DNA from: Neptunomonas antarctica
GTDB taxonomy: Bacteria > Pseudomonadota > Gammaproteobacteria > Pseudomonadales > Balneatricaceae
NCBI RefSeq assembly: GCF_001305295.1
Contig: NZ_LJSI01000017.1
Coordinates: forward strand, 62,001 to 126,000
Reading direction: 5' to 3'
DNA length: 64,000 bases
The position numbers and the translations under genes were made by a program. Numbering within the stretch: position 1 is the stretch's first letter; each line of letters begins with the position of its first letter. The notes below the pieces were generated by a model that saw nothing but the letters and a program-made list of their open reading frames with translations, made no database searches and was not told the DNA's origin. Shown piece by piece: positions 45,949 to 55,804 of the stretch.

Positions 45949-46473
45949 ATGAAATCAATATTTATCTCAATGGTCATCGTCTCGGGTCTGTTTTTGGGGG
46001 GCTGTGGTGAAGATCCGGAGAAACAGGCTTTTCGCCAACAGTTAATAGAAAAAGCATTGAATGATGATACGCACAAAGCCGGAACTCTATTTTTAGCTGA
46101 AAATGAAAAGCGTGAAGGTGTCGTCGTGACATCGTCAGGTTTACAATATCAAATATTACACAAAAGTGAACAGGGGGAAAAACCCGACTATTTACATTCG
46201 GTTGTCGTAAATTATGAAGGTACCCGTACCGATGGTGTGGTATTTGATAGTTCTTACGTGCGCGGCAAACCTTCAACTTTTCCACTTAAACGGGTCATTA
46301 AAGGATGGCAGGAAGCATTGCTGAAAATGCAAACCGGCGATATCTGGATGTTATATGTTCCGGCTGATCTTGCCTATGGCGCAACCAGCCCATCGAAAGC
46401 GATTCCTGCTAACTCAGTATTAGTTTTCAAAGTAGAGCTTCTTGCTATTACCGACAATAAGGACAGTAAATGA
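45949..46473 (+). CDS. FKBP-type peptidyl-prolyl isomerase lipoprotein
   Basis: A 174-residue protein with a lipoprotein signal (LFLGGC, lipidated Cys19). An FKBP domain (about 75-167) follows, with [18 protein letters not shown] and the core [29 protein letters not shown]. It probably catalyses proline isomerisation in the periplasm, attached to a membrane. Its stop overlaps the apeB start by four bases. Confidence 0.92.
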   Translation: MKSIFISMVIVSGLFLGGCGEDPEKQAFRQQLIEKALNDDTHKAGTLFLAENEKREGVVVTSSGLQYQILHKSEQGEKPDYLHSVVVNYEGTRTDGVVFDSSYVRGKPSTFPLKRVIKGWQEALLKMQTGDIWMLYVPADLAYGATSPSKAIPANSVLVFKVELLAITDNKDSK

Positions 46474-47759
46474 GTGATAAAAGTAGCACGTTGAGCCGCC
46501 TGATTAATTTTCTTAACGCTTCACCGACGCCTTTTCATGCGGTAACACAGATGAAAAAAAGGCTGCTTGAAGCCGGTTATCAGTCGCTTGATGAGAAAGA
46601 TAGCTGGATATTGAAAGCGGGTGGACGTTATGTTATTACCCGCAATGATTCATCTATTGTTGCCTGGCAAATACCTAAAAACCGTTTGTTATCTGAGTCC
46701 GGTTTCAGAATGGTCGGTGCGCATACCGATTCACCTTGTTTGCGCATAAAGCCTAATCCTGAATTACACAAGCTTGGCTATTTTCAGTTAGGTGTTGAAG
46801 TGTATGGTGGCGCATTACTGGGCCCTTGGTTTGATCGGGATTTATCGATTGCGGGCCGTGTTAGTTTTGTTAATGATCAGGGGGCGTTAGCCAGTGCGTT
46901 AATTGATTTTACGAGTCCTGTTGCCATTATTCCTAGTTTAGCTATTCATCTGGATCGTGAAGCGAATAGCGGTCGTGCGATTAATGCGCAAACGTTTTTG
47001 CCGCCGCTGTTGGGGCAGGCTGAAAAAAAGCCGGACTTTCGGGCGCTTTTAAAGGAACAATTAGAAAATGCCGGTGAAAAGGTATCCAGCGTTCTGGATT
47101 ATGAGTTATCACTATATGATACCCAGTCAGCGGCCTTAATAGGCTTGCAGCAAGAATTTCTTGCTTCGGCTCGTTTGGATAACTTGTTAAGTTGCTTCAT
47201 GGGGCTGGAGGCTTTGCTTCAATCTGATAGTGATGAAGGGATCCTGCTGGTGTGTACTGATCATGAAGAAGTAGGAAGCATGAGTGCTGCAGGCGCTCAA
47301 GGGCCAATGCTGGAGCATCTGTTTGAACGTATTCAGGCAGATTCAGAAAGCAGAAGCCGCATGCTGGCGCATTCTATAATGATCTCTGCTGATAATGCTC
47401 ACGGCATCCATCCGAACTTTTCGGATAAGCACGACGCTAATCATGGTCCTGTTCTAAACAAGGGTCCGGTTATTAAGCTCAATGCTAATCAGCGCTATGC
47501 GACTACCGATATCACCAGTTCTTTATTCAGGATGCTGGCTGCACTGGATAATGTGCCGGTACAAGAGTTTGTTGTACGCTCTGATATGGCATGTGGCAGT
47601 ACGATTGGTCCGATAACGTCAGCCGAAATTGGAGTCAAAACGATTGATATCGGTGTGCCTCAACTGGCGATGCACTCAATCAGAGAACTGGCAGGTACGG
47701 ACGATTTGATCAATACGATTAAAGTCTTTAAGCAGTTTTTTAAATTGAAAGCGCTTTAA
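46470..47759 (+). CDS. apeB: M18 family aminopeptidase
   Basis: A dinuclear-metal aminopeptidase of the aspartyl aminopeptidase type, 429 residues. Family motifs include [13 protein letters not shown], the central [13 protein letters not shown] and [18 protein letters not shown], and the C-terminal [15 protein letters not shown]. It is probably cytoplasmic peptide turnover. The four-base overlap with the FKBP gene indicates coupled translation, an unusual pairing of a periplasmic lipoprotein with a cytoplasmic peptidase. Confidence 0.94.
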   Translation: MSDKSSTLSRLINFLNASPTPFHAVTQMKKRLLEAGYQSLDEKDSWILKAGGRYVITRNDSSIVAWQIPKNRLLSESGFRMVGAHTDSPCLRIKPNPELHKLGYFQLGVEVYGGALLGPWFDRDLSIAGRVSFVNDQGALASALIDFTSPVAIIPSLAIHLDREANSGRAINAQTFLPPLLGQAEKKPDFRALLKEQLENAGEKVSSVLDYELSLYDTQSAALIGLQQEFLASARLDNLLSCFMGLEALLQSDSDEGILLVCTDHEEVGSMSAAGAQGPMLEHLFERIQADSESRSRMLAHSIMISADNAHGIHPNFSDKHDANHGPVLNKGPVIKLNANQRYATTDITSSLFRMLAALDNVPVQEFVVRSDMACGSTIGPITSAEIGVKTIDIGVPQLAMHSIRELAGTDDLINTIKVFKQFFKLKAL

Positions 47760-47823
47760 CGGGATGCTTTAAAACATAGGCTCTGAGGGTTCAGGTCTAA
47801 CTGCTGGATTCAGAGGCATTGAT

Positions 47824-47853
47824 AAGACCGCTGCTCTGTAAAGTGGCGGTCTT
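47824..47853 (+). terminator. Possible terminator after apeB
   Basis: AAGACCGC (47824-47831) pairs with GCGGTCTT (47846-47853). No U-tract follows, so termination is uncertain. It lies between apeB (+) and the zinc-ribbon gene (-). Confidence 0.35.
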
Positions 47854-47890
47854 CTGGCAATGATTGAAATTAACCATTTTTAAGTATGGG

Positions 47891-48136
47891 CTAACCAGCC
47901 GCTAGCATGTGAGAGTTGGCCGCTAGCGTATTCGATAATCTATCGTAATATCCTTCGATTAATACTTCCCATTGCTGGTCATAGCTGTGCAAATATGCAT
48001 GGCAGGAAGTGCACTTAAATAGGCGGCTGTTAGGGAGTGTGCTGATTAGAGTTAAAAATGAATGAGACTCTTTATTCTTATGCTTATTCTGTGTGTTTGT
48101 TACTAAATTCTGACACTCTGGGCAGATGTTATCCAT
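47891..48136 (-). CDS. Small protein with two CxxC motifs
   Basis: An 81-residue protein with CPEC (5-8) and CTSC (42-45), likely one zinc ribbon. I recognise no family. AAGGAG lies nine bases before the ATG, which supports it as a real gene. It stands alone, and a perfect 29-bp palindrome lies 27 bp upstream of the start, so tight regulation is likely. Confidence 0.7.
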   Translation of the reverse strand: MDNICPECQNLVTNTQNKHKNKESHSFLTLISTLPNSRLFKCTSCHAYLHSYDQQWEVLIEGYYDRLSNTLAANSHMLAAG

Positions 48137-48162
48137 AACGTTGAGCTCCTTGTTGCATGCCG

Positions 48163-48191
48163 ATTAAGTTATCTATAATAGATAACTTAAT
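48163..48191. promoter_or_regulatory. Perfect 29-bp palindrome, candidate operator
   Basis: Arms ATTAAGTTATCTA and TAGATAACTTAAT are exact reverse complements with a TAA centre. The site lies 27 bp upstream of the zinc-ribbon gene, where a repressor would cover its promoter. The AT-rich sequence and lack of a GC stem argue against a terminator. Confidence 0.6.
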
Positions 48192-48202
48192 GAAATAAAT
48201 AG

Positions 48203-48219
48203 ATAGGAAAAATTCCTAT
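48203..48219. promoter_or_regulatory. Second palindrome in the same gap
   Basis: ATAGGAA-AAA-TTCCTAT, with 7-bp arms, lies 11 bp beyond the 29-bp palindrome. It may be a second operator or part of the promoter region. The remainder of the 48137-48448 gap holds no gene; an AAGGAG ribosome binding site precedes the next gene. Confidence 0.4.
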
Positions 48220-48448
48220 TTCTTGAATCATCATTCAATATTATTTAATAAATTGACGTTTAGTCGAATAGGCACGCATATCATCTAAGGATGTTCTTAC
48301 TTTCCTGTCTGAATCAGGGTGGACGTTTTTATACATGCAGGTTAGGATTACGCCAGATTCCTGTGAGGGTATTTTGGGTTTGTTGGCGATCTGACGACAT
48401 ATCTGAGCCTCCGGCTATTTATTAATTATTTTATGTAAGGAGTTTCTC

Positions 48449-48931
48449 ATGCAGATTGCTGAAAATTCAGCTGTTACCATTCATTACACACTCACGAATA
48501 GTGAAGGTGAAGTACTGGATTCATCACAAGGGCAAGAGCCTTTGGCTTATTTGGGTGGTGCTAGTAATATTATTCCCGGCCTTGAAAATGCGTTAATAGG
48601 TAAGGCTGTTGGTGATAAATTGGATGTGACTGTTGAACCTGAACAGGCATATGGCCTGGTGCGCGAAGAATTGGTTCAAAAAGTAGATCATGAGAATTTT
48701 CAGGGTGTTGACGATATTCATGTAGGTATGCAGTTTATGGCTCAAGCCCCTTGGGGAGAGCAACCTGTAACTGTTATGAATGTTGAAGATGATGGCATTA
48801 CATTGGATGGTAATCACCCTCTTGCTGGTCAGACATTGACGTTCTCTGTTGAAGTTATGGAAGTGCGTGTGCCAACAGAAGAAGAAAGTTCTCATGGACA
48901 TGTCCATGGTGAAGGCGGTCATCAGCATTAA
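48449..48931 (+). CDS. slyD: SlyD-like FKBP peptidyl-prolyl isomerase
   Basis: A 160-residue cytoplasmic isomerase/chaperone: FKBP parts (VTIHYTLTNSEGEVLDSS and the C-terminal LTFSVEVMEVR) with an inserted IF chaperone domain (about 70-130). The tail is histidine-rich (SSHGHVHGEGGHQH), as in nickel-binding SlyD but shorter. The gene symbol is by family; it could be a related FkpB/SlyD paralog. It is followed by a strong terminator. Confidence 0.85.
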   Translation: MQIAENSAVTIHYTLTNSEGEVLDSSQGQEPLAYLGGASNIIPGLENALIGKAVGDKLDVTVEPEQAYGLVREELVQKVDHENFQGVDDIHVGMQFMAQAPWGEQPVTVMNVEDDGITLDGNHPLAGQTLTFSVEVMEVRVPTEEESSHGHVHGEGGHQH

Positions 48932-48945
48932 AATTTAAGATTTTC

Positions 48946-48976
48946 AAAAAAACGCAGCATTGGCTGCGTTTTTTTT
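48946..48976 (+). terminator. Rho-independent terminator after the slyD-like gene
   Basis: CGCAGC-ATTG-GCTGCG (48953-48968) flanked by an A-run and eight T residues. Confidence 0.95.
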
Positions 48977-49070
48977 GTGCCAATTTTCAGTCTGTTCTCT
49001 ACACTGATAACATCGATACAACATATTTTTGTTAAAAATATGATATAGCTGTTTTAGAAAGAGGAATGTT

Positions 49071-49985
49071 ATGCGGGACAGGATCGAGCAGGTAGTGAAC
49101 GCCGTATCGTCTGTTGTTTTAGGTAAGGAGGATACTGTCAGGCTTGCAGTTGCCTGTATGTTAGCGCGGGGTCACTTATTAATAGAAGATCTCCCTGGTA
49201 TGGGGAAAACTACGTTGGCGCATACATTGGCTCATGTCTTTGGTTTGGAATACCGACGTGTGCAGTTTACCAGCGACATGTTGCCAGCAGATATTCTGGG
49301 TGGGTCTGTTTTCGATCAGCAAGCCAGTAGCTTTACGTATCATCCCGGGCCTATCTTCACGCAGCTGTTGCTGGCAGATGAGATTAATCGCTCAACGCCT
49401 AAAACCCAGAGTGCTTTGTTAGAGGCGATGGAAGAAGGACAGGTTTCATCGGACGGGGTAACTCGTCAATTACCGGTACCATTTTTTGTTATTGCGACAC
49501 AGAACCCCGGTAGTCAGTCCGGTACTTTTCCATTGCCTGAATCGCAATTAGATCGTTTTTTAATGAAGCTCTCACTAGGTTATCCCGATGCGGATACAGA
49601 AAAAGTGTTACTCAAACATGGAGATACACGTCGCGATATCAGTCAGTTACCTGTTTGTATTGATAGTGCGTTGCTTCTGGATGCGCAGATAGCGTGTCAG
49701 CAGGTACGGGTGTCTGATCCTGTTGTTGATTACATCCAGCGACTGGCTCAGTTCAGCCGGGATTCTGATGATATCGTATTAGGACTTTCACCTCGGGGGG
49801 CGTTGGCGTTGATTCAGGCCTCTAAAGCGTGGGCGTACCTGTCAGGACGTGATTATTTGATACCCGATGACGTGCAAAAGGTTTTTTCTTCTGTTGTTGA
49901 TCATCGTCTTATTGTGAGGCTCGATCATGACAGTAAAACTAATGCCGTCCGGAATATTTTGGCTAAGGTCGATGTGTTGAATTGA
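49071..49985 (+). CDS. MoxR-type AAA+ ATPase
   Basis: A 304-residue ATPase. Walker A is LPGMGKTT, Walker B LLADEINR, and the sensor region ATQNPGSQSGTFPLPESQLDRF is typical of MoxR. MoxR proteins act as chaperones, often with partners carrying von Willebrand or DUF58 domains. It is the first of four tightly packed genes: moxR, DUF58, tgpA and a metalloprotease-like gene. Confidence 0.93.
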   Translation: MRDRIEQVVNAVSSVVLGKEDTVRLAVACMLARGHLLIEDLPGMGKTTLAHTLAHVFGLEYRRVQFTSDMLPADILGGSVFDQQASSFTYHPGPIFTQLLLADEINRSTPKTQSALLEAMEEGQVSSDGVTRQLPVPFFVIATQNPGSQSGTFPLPESQLDRFLMKLSLGYPDADTEKVLLKHGDTRRDISQLPVCIDSALLLDAQIACQQVRVSDPVVDYIQRLAQFSRDSDDIVLGLSPRGALALIQASKAWAYLSGRDYLIPDDVQKVFSSVVDHRLIVRLDHDSKTNAVRNILAKVDVLN

Positions 49986-49987
49986 TC

Positions 49988-50941
49988 ATGCTAAAGCAAG
50001 GCATTGTCCGTGAGTGGATTAAGTCATGGCTGGTGAATCGTTATCCGCCAGAGCAGACTATTAAGCTGACACAGAGTCGAATCTATATACTGCCCACGCT
50101 AGCGGGTATGGCGTATTCAGTGGTTGCGATGCTGGTCTTATTGCTGTCGATTAACTATCAGAATAATTTAGCCTACGCCGTTTGTTTTACATTGTTGTCG
50201 GTATTTATTACAGCGATCTTGCATACTTATGCCAACCTATCGGGTGTGAAAATAACAGCGTTGTTAGTCGAACCTGTATTTGCAGGTGACGTAGCACACT
50301 TTCGTTACCAGCTCTATTCTGCGCGTGAAATACACCAATTAACGCTGTGTTTCAAAAATCATCCGACGGTAACGGTTGATTTACAGGTGAATAACCCCGT
50401 TAAAATTGAGATACCGTTTTTGTGTGGAAAAAGAGGCTGGCAGCATACTGAGTTGGTTGAAATCAGAACCTTATATCCATTAGGGCTGTTTCGTGCATGG
50501 AGTTGGTTGCGTTTTGAACAACGTGCTCTGGTATACCCGAAACCTATCTGTGGTGGTGAAATCGAGGCGCTAAACAGTGGCGGTGATCCGCACAGCGCTC
50601 AAGGCAGGAAGGGTGATGATGACTTTCATGGGTTTACGCGTTATCACTCAGGAGTATCAAAAAATAGAATAGCCTGGAAATCCTTCGCCAAAGGGCAGGG
50701 GTTGCATGTTAAGGAGTATCAGGGGCAATCGGGAGAGGATATTTGGTTGGACTGGAATGCCTGGCCTGCGTTAGAGGTAGAGGAACGGTTGTCGCGTCTT
50801 TGTTATTGGTCTAAAACCTTGTCTCAACGCCATGTGCTTTATGGATTGCGTCTTCCTGGTTGTGAAATACTCCCTGCAACGGGTGATGCGCACAAAGTGA
50901 AAGTACTGAGATTGTTGGCATTGCATGGAGGTGAGGCGTGA
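49988..50941 (+). CDS. DUF58 membrane protein
   Basis: A 317-residue protein with two N-terminal membrane helices (about 33-75) and a C-terminal DUF58 domain carrying GDDDFHGFTRYHSGVSKNRI. It usually pairs with a MoxR ATPase and a TgpA transglutaminase. ATG 49988 is chosen; the TTG at 49982 overlaps the moxR stop and is less likely. The stop overlaps the tgpA start by four bases. Confidence 0.9.
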   Translation: MLKQGIVREWIKSWLVNRYPPEQTIKLTQSRIYILPTLAGMAYSVVAMLVLLLSINYQNNLAYAVCFTLLSVFITAILHTYANLSGVKITALLVEPVFAGDVAHFRYQLYSAREIHQLTLCFKNHPTVTVDLQVNNPVKIEIPFLCGKRGWQHTELVEIRTLYPLGLFRAWSWLRFEQRALVYPKPICGGEIEALNSGGDPHSAQGRKGDDDFHGFTRYHSGVSKNRIAWKSFAKGQGLHVKEYQGQSGEDIWLDWNAWPALEVEERLSRLCYWSKTLSQRHVLYGLRLPGCEILPATGDAHKVKVLRLLALHGGEA

Positions 50942-53010
50942 GTGTGCTAAAAGGAGTCAGTCAAAAATCGGCCTCTTTAGATACGCCTGTGAAAACCGCA
51001 TTGATCGTTATGTTGCTGGTGATTTGTGTTCCTCAACTGGTGATTATTCCTCTTTGGTTAGCGATTATTGCGGGCTGTATTTTGGCTTGGATACTACTCT
51101 CGCTTATAAGACCAGAGCGTTGCCCAAACATGCCCCGATGGGGGAGAGGCGTGTTGGTGGCGGGTGTTATTTTAGGTGTTTTAATGTCCGCGGTTGCTGC
51201 GCAGGGGTTGGGTGGACTTTCTACTCTACTGGTAGCCGCCGCTGTGCTGAAAACCCTCGAATTGAAGACACGGCGCGATGGCTGGGTATTGGTACTAGTG
51301 GCTTGTTTTATTGCCGCGGTGGGTTTTTTATTCAATCAATCAATGTTGGCTGCATTGTATGGATTGATATCACTGGTCGTTATTTTTACTGCTTTAATTA
51401 TGATGCATCAAGGGGATCAGAATGGGAGCTTGGGCTTTCGTATTGTGATAAAGAGCGCAGGGTCGAAGAGTGCAGTGATCTTACTGCAGTCGATGCCGTT
51501 AATGTTGATTTTGTTTTTGATTTTTCCGCGTATTAGCCCTTTGTGGAGTGTACAGTTGCAACATTCAGCAGCAAAAACGGGCTTGTCTGATTCGATGAGT
51601 CCTGGCGATATCAGCCAGCTAGCACGCTCAGATGATGTTGCTTTTCGCGTTAGTTTCTCAACTGACCGGCCGCCCCCACCGGCAGCGCGTTATTGGCGTG
51701 CAATGACCTATTCTGTTTTCGATGGCCGGCGCTGGTCTATGGGAAAAGACACGTTAATCCGTACGGCAGGAAATACGTTACAGCAGGGGGATATTGAATA
51801 TCAGGTTATTGCTGAACCCTCCGCTCATGTATGGCTCTTTGCTTTAGATTACTCGGTTGGGGCTCCTTCACAAGGCGTGCTTAGTGTAAGCGATGGTTCT
51901 TATCGAGCAGGATCGCCACTGCTTGAAAGAATAAATTACCATGCCTACGCTGAGGTAACACGGCGTTATAACGGTGAGCCATTGAATGAACGTTCGCGTT
52001 ACCTTTTTGTACCTGAAACGGGAAACCCTAAAAGTAGAGCGTTGGTTAATCAATGGCGTAAAAAAGGGATGACCTCTGAAGAGATTATTGATGCACTTTT
52101 TATGCGTTTTAATCAACATTTTTACTACACATTATCTCCTCAGCGGCTTACTGACGATCGTATAGATCAATTTTTATTTTCAACGCAGGAAGGTTTCTGT
52201 GAGCATTTTGCGAACGCAACGGCATATACCTTAAGATTGGCGGGTATTCCCACGCGTATCGTGGCGGGTTACCTGGGTGGCGAGTGGAACCCTTACGAAA
52301 AATATTTACTGGTACGACAATACGAAGCACATGCCTGGGTGGAAGCCTGGGTGGAGGGTAAAGGCTGGATTAGGCTTGACCCCACAGCGGCGGTGGCGCC
52401 TGAAAGAGTGACACAACCCTTTGATCTGCTATTTGCAGACGCGCCAGAATTCATGGCAGACAGTCCCTTATCAGCAATCAATCTACAGCATAATTTAACA
52501 TGGTTAAGTGCCGGGCGTCTGCGTTATGAAGCATTGAACTATAGCTGGCATCGCTGGGTTCTGGGCTATCATCAGGAACAGAATAGTCTGTTAGAGGAAT
52601 GGTTTGGTCGTCTTAATTTCATCAAAATGCTATTGCTGCTTTTTATACCGGTGGGATGTGTATTAGCTCTCGTAATTTGGTGGTTGCTGAGAGCTAGACC
52701 TCATTCGGTAAGCCCATTGGATAAAGCGGCCGTAACGATGTCTGATACGTTAGGCCGTTTGGCTCCTGCGCTGCAGAGAGTCCATGGAGAAACGATCTCT
52801 CAATACAGCCGTCGATTAAAAGAAGTATTACCGGGGCTGAGGGAGGAACTAGAGGAATGGCACACCCTTTACCAGCGTGTGCGGTATGCACAAATATTGA
52901 GTGATGAAGCCGTCTATTACAAAAGCAGCCGGCAGTTAGTGTATAAAATTAAACGTTTGGAAAAGCATGATATTGATACTGATATGGATGTCCGAAGGAG
53001 TGTACGTTGA
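50938..53010 (+). CDS. tgpA: TgpA-type membrane transglutaminase-like protein
   Basis: A 690-residue protein with N-terminal helices (about 20-200, DUF3488), a periplasmic transglutaminase core and one helix near 562-585. The catalytic triad is visible: Cys421 in EGFCEHFA, His465 in AHAWVEAW and Asp481 in LDPTAAV. The P. aeruginosa homologue lies in an equivalent moxR-DUF58-tgpA group. The start is GTG, overlapping the DUF58 stop. Confidence 0.92.
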   Translation: MSVLKGVSQKSASLDTPVKTALIVMLLVICVPQLVIIPLWLAIIAGCILAWILLSLIRPERCPNMPRWGRGVLVAGVILGVLMSAVAAQGLGGLSTLLVAAAVLKTLELKTRRDGWVLVLVACFIAAVGFLFNQSMLAALYGLISLVVIFTALIMMHQGDQNGSLGFRIVIKSAGSKSAVILLQSMPLMLILFLIFPRISPLWSVQLQHSAAKTGLSDSMSPGDISQLARSDDVAFRVSFSTDRPPPPAARYWRAMTYSVFDGRRWSMGKDTLIRTAGNTLQQGDIEYQVIAEPSAHVWLFALDYSVGAPSQGVLSVSDGSYRAGSPLLERINYHAYAEVTRRYNGEPLNERSRYLFVPETGNPKSRALVNQWRKKGMTSEEIIDALFMRFNQHFYYTLSPQRLTDDRIDQFLFSTQEGFCEHFANATAYTLRLAGIPTRIVAGYLGGEWNPYEKYLLVRQYEAHAWVEAWVEGKGWIRLDPTAAVAPERVTQPFDLLFADAPEFMADSPLSAINLQHNLTWLSAGRLRYEALNYSWHRWVLGYHQEQNSLLEEWFGRLNFIKMLLLLFIPVGCVLALVIWWLLRARPHSVSPLDKAAVTMSDTLGRLAPALQRVHGETISQYSRRLKEVLPGLREELEEWHTLYQRVRYAQILSDEAVYYKSSRQLVYKIKRLEKHDIDTDMDVRRSVR

Positions 53011-53729
53011 GTAAATTGGCATTTGAATGCGAGGGGCTTAGTGTGGAGCCTATCGTAATAAAGAGTAGCCGCAGAAAAACGGCATCTCTGGAAGTGAAAA
53101 ATGGTGAGTTAAAAGTACGTGTCCCGAAGGGAACATCTGAGCATTGGATACAACAGTTTATTACACAGCGTCATGCCTGGATTATTCAGCATATTAGCTC
53201 CCAGTTAGATAGGCAGCAGAGTTATCAGGTCAACCCTTATAAAACAGGCAGTGTTCCGTTTTTAGGCGAAAATTTTCCACTCAACATACAAATGGTCTCT
53301 GAAAAAAGTAGTATTAGTTTTAATCAGGACAGGTTTGATATACATCTTAATCGGCGTATCAGTCGAGATCCTGAAGTAGTGACTAATGAATTACTTCAGG
53401 CATGGTTAGTTGAGGCCGCTAGAGATCATTTGATTTCCCGCACGCGGGTACTCTCTGAAAATATGAAACTGGTGCCTGTTACGATTGACATCGGTAATTT
53501 TAAAAGTATGTGGGGGCGCTGTTCAGCTAAAGGTGACATCACTTTAAACTGGCGCTTGATATTGGCCGAACCTGATGCCATCGATTATGTCATTATCCAT
53601 GAGATCTGCCATCTACAGGAATTTAATCATTCAGCAGCCTTTTGGAAAAAAGTGGGCGGTTATTGCGCTAATACGCAAGTATGGCGTCATTACTTTAAAG
53701 AGCGCAGTGTCTGGCTTAGCTGGAGATAG
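53007..53729 (+). CDS. YgjP-like M48-type metallopeptidase
   Basis: A 240-residue protein of the YgjP/DUF45 family: SSRRKTASLEVKNGELKVRV near the start and a zinc site HEICH (198-202) with His208 downstream. The proteolytic role is inferred from the motif. The start codon is TTG, six bases after AAGGAG and overlapping the tgpA stop (TTGA). It ends the moxR operon. Confidence 0.88.
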   Translation: MSKLAFECEGLSVEPIVIKSSRRKTASLEVKNGELKVRVPKGTSEHWIQQFITQRHAWIIQHISSQLDRQQSYQVNPYKTGSVPFLGENFPLNIQMVSEKSSISFNQDRFDIHLNRRISRDPEVVTNELLQAWLVEAARDHLISRTRVLSENMKLVPVTIDIGNFKSMWGRCSAKGDITLNWRLILAEPDAIDYVIIHEICHLQEFNHSAAFWKKVGGYCANTQVWRHYFKERSVWLSWR

Positions 53730-53900
53730 TGCGCATCACCCTTTTACCCGTAAGGTGTAGAAGCATAGGTATTTAGTAGTAATTTTTATTTTGAATCGGC
53801 CAGATATTAAAACCACTGCTACACTGATTGTGATTGTTAGCTTTACTATCGGTAAAGCCATAACACCTTAACTATATAAAAATAATCGAGATTGGTAAGA

Positions 53901-55694
53901 ATGGGGCTATATAAAACGATAGAGCGCATCTTTTTTAATTCGTTGACAAAAAAAATTGTGGGGAATGTACTCTTTCTGCTTTTTCCGCATTTTATTTTGT
54001 TAGCGATTGGATATTATTATTCAGACGTAATAGTCCAGCGGGTCCAAGGGCTCAATCTTGATACTCAGGTAACAGAGCAACTGTTAACAACACTGGATGA
54101 TTTTTGGCACATTGGCGCTATTACTGTTGTGGTTGCTATTTGCATCGGGCTATTAAGTATATTTTTTATGCGCCACTTATTCTTACAGCCTATTAACGCT
54201 ATTACGCATATTTTGAAGCAGATCAAAGAAAATGACGGTGATATTTCCGCAACATTACCTGAGTTTACTTACGATGAAATTTCTGAAATGGCGAGTAGCT
54301 ATAATCAGTTTGCCGACAGTTTGAAAAAAATGATTTCAGAATCCAGGCGCCGTAGTGTCAGTGTTGCGTTAAGTGCAACGCAGTTGCAAAAAGTATTATC
54401 TCAGGCGTCTGTTTCTGTTACCCGTCAAGAAGAGCAAGCGCAACTGGTTTTCCAGTCTAGCCAGGAGTCCACTCAGGCCATTGATGAAGTGGCGAGCAGC
54501 ACACTGATGTTGAATGAGTACAATAGCTCTAATATGCAGGATGTCAGAAACTCAAGTGATGAGCTGATGAAAGTGTTAGTGCAAGTCCGTTCTATTCGGG
54601 ATTTGGTGACTAGCTTTCAGGACACAGTACAAAAACTCAGTGAAAACTCTAACAATATTACTAAGATTTTAACGATGGTTCAGGAGTTTTCTGAACAGAC
54701 CAATTTATTAGCGCTTAATGCATCCATAGAAGCGGCCAGAGCCGGAGAGGCGGGCAGAGGCTTTGCAGTTGTCGCTGATGAAGTGCGTAACCTTTCGCAG
54801 AAAGTTAGTGTGGCAACGCGTGAAATCGATTTGAATATTGGTCAAATGACATCGTTGGTAGAGCATACCCGTAGTAGTGCTCATAATATTCAGACATACG
54901 TTATCAGTACTGAGGGTTTTATAGAAAACACTAATGCGCAATTTATCAAACTAGTGGATGATTTTGAGAGTGTTAATTCACAGCTTTCTGGTATCAGTGC
55001 TGCAATCGATGAACTTTCTTATACGACCAAACAGTCGCATCAACATGTGACAGAGATCACAAATATCGCCCATGATATTAAACATGAAATGGATGAATCT
55101 AAGACCCATTCAAATCATTTAGAACTCGCCACTGAAGAGACTCAAGAGCTGTTGTCTCGTTTTAATATTGGCTATGGCGGTTTTGAAAGTATGATTAAAG
55201 CCGGACGTCACTGGGCAGAGCAGACAACAGTAGCGCTTCAACAGCTGGCTGAGAGTGGTCAAAATGTTTTCGATAGTAATTACCAGCGCACCAATGAAGG
55301 ACAGTTACCTGAAAAATATGATGTTAGTTATGTGGATGCATACGAAACATTATTACGACCCATGTTTGATCGTTTTATCAGTGAGCGTCCTGAGTTTATT
55401 TATGCGATTGCGGTGGATAAAAAGGGTTATGCTCCCGCGCATCATACTAAAGTTTCTAACAGATTGACGGGTACTTTTGAGGTCGATAATGTCAAAAGCC
55501 GGCATCGCCGTATATTCGCGGGTAATCGGGCAGAGAAACGCCGTGCTACACATACCGCTCCATTCTTATTGCAGACATTTATTCGTGATACGGGAGAGGT
55601 ACTGAATGATCTCTCTATCCCAATCTACATTGATGGCCAGCATTGGGGTGCGTTAATTATGGGGTTTAACCCTGAAAGGTTGCTTGAAGAGTAG
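53901..55694 (+). CDS. Methyl-accepting chemotaxis protein with C-terminal sensor-like domain
   Basis: A 597-residue receptor: helices at about 16-40 and 72-94 with only a short periplasmic loop, then HAMP (about 95-150), a signalling domain with the hairpin tip [20 protein letters not shown], and a C-terminal cytoplasmic domain (about 460-597) ending in a [19 protein letters not shown] strand. Because the periplasmic loop is short, the input is probably cytoplasmic and sensed by the C-terminal domain. ATG 53901 is used in place of the TTG at 53892. Confidence 0.9.
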   Translation: MGLYKTIERIFFNSLTKKIVGNVLFLLFPHFILLAIGYYYSDVIVQRVQGLNLDTQVTEQLLTTLDDFWHIGAITVVVAICIGLLSIFFMRHLFLQPINAITHILKQIKENDGDISATLPEFTYDEISEMASSYNQFADSLKKMISESRRRSVSVALSATQLQKVLSQASVSVTRQEEQAQLVFQSSQESTQAIDEVASSTLMLNEYNSSNMQDVRNSSDELMKVLVQVRSIRDLVTSFQDTVQKLSENSNNITKILTMVQEFSEQTNLLALNASIEAARAGEAGRGFAVVADEVRNLSQKVSVATREIDLNIGQMTSLVEHTRSSAHNIQTYVISTEGFIENTNAQFIKLVDDFESVNSQLSGISAAIDELSYTTKQSHQHVTEITNIAHDIKHEMDESKTHSNHLELATEETQELLSRFNIGYGGFESMIKAGRHWAEQTTVALQQLAESGQNVFDSNYQRTNEGQLPEKYDVSYVDAYETLLRPMFDRFISERPEFIYAIAVDKKGYAPAHHTKVSNRLTGTFEVDNVKSRHRRIFAGNRAEKRRATHTAPFLLQTFIRDTGEVLNDLSIPIYIDGQHWGALIMGFNPERLLEE

Positions 55695-55750
55695 TCTTTT
55701 TTTCTAAGCTGGCCGATGGTTCATTGAAGAATAACATTTTTGAAAAAAGA

Positions 55751-55784
55751 TAAATTTAAGCCCGGCTAGCCGGGCTTAAATTTA
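55751..55784. terminator. 34-bp perfect palindrome, likely bidirectional terminator
   Basis: TAAATTTAAGCCCGGCT and its exact reverse complement lie between the convergent chemoreceptor (+) and double-REC gene (-). The GC-rich core with AT flanks fits a terminator for both, although the T-tract is broken by A residues. Confidence 0.7.
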
Positions 55785-55804
55785 TTCAGGCGTTAGCAAA
55801 TTAA

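Noticed and set aside
50925..51536. 203-codon open frame overlapping tgpA
   Set aside because: It is the shifted frame of the transglutaminase gene, whose domains and catalytic triad are intact in the other frame.
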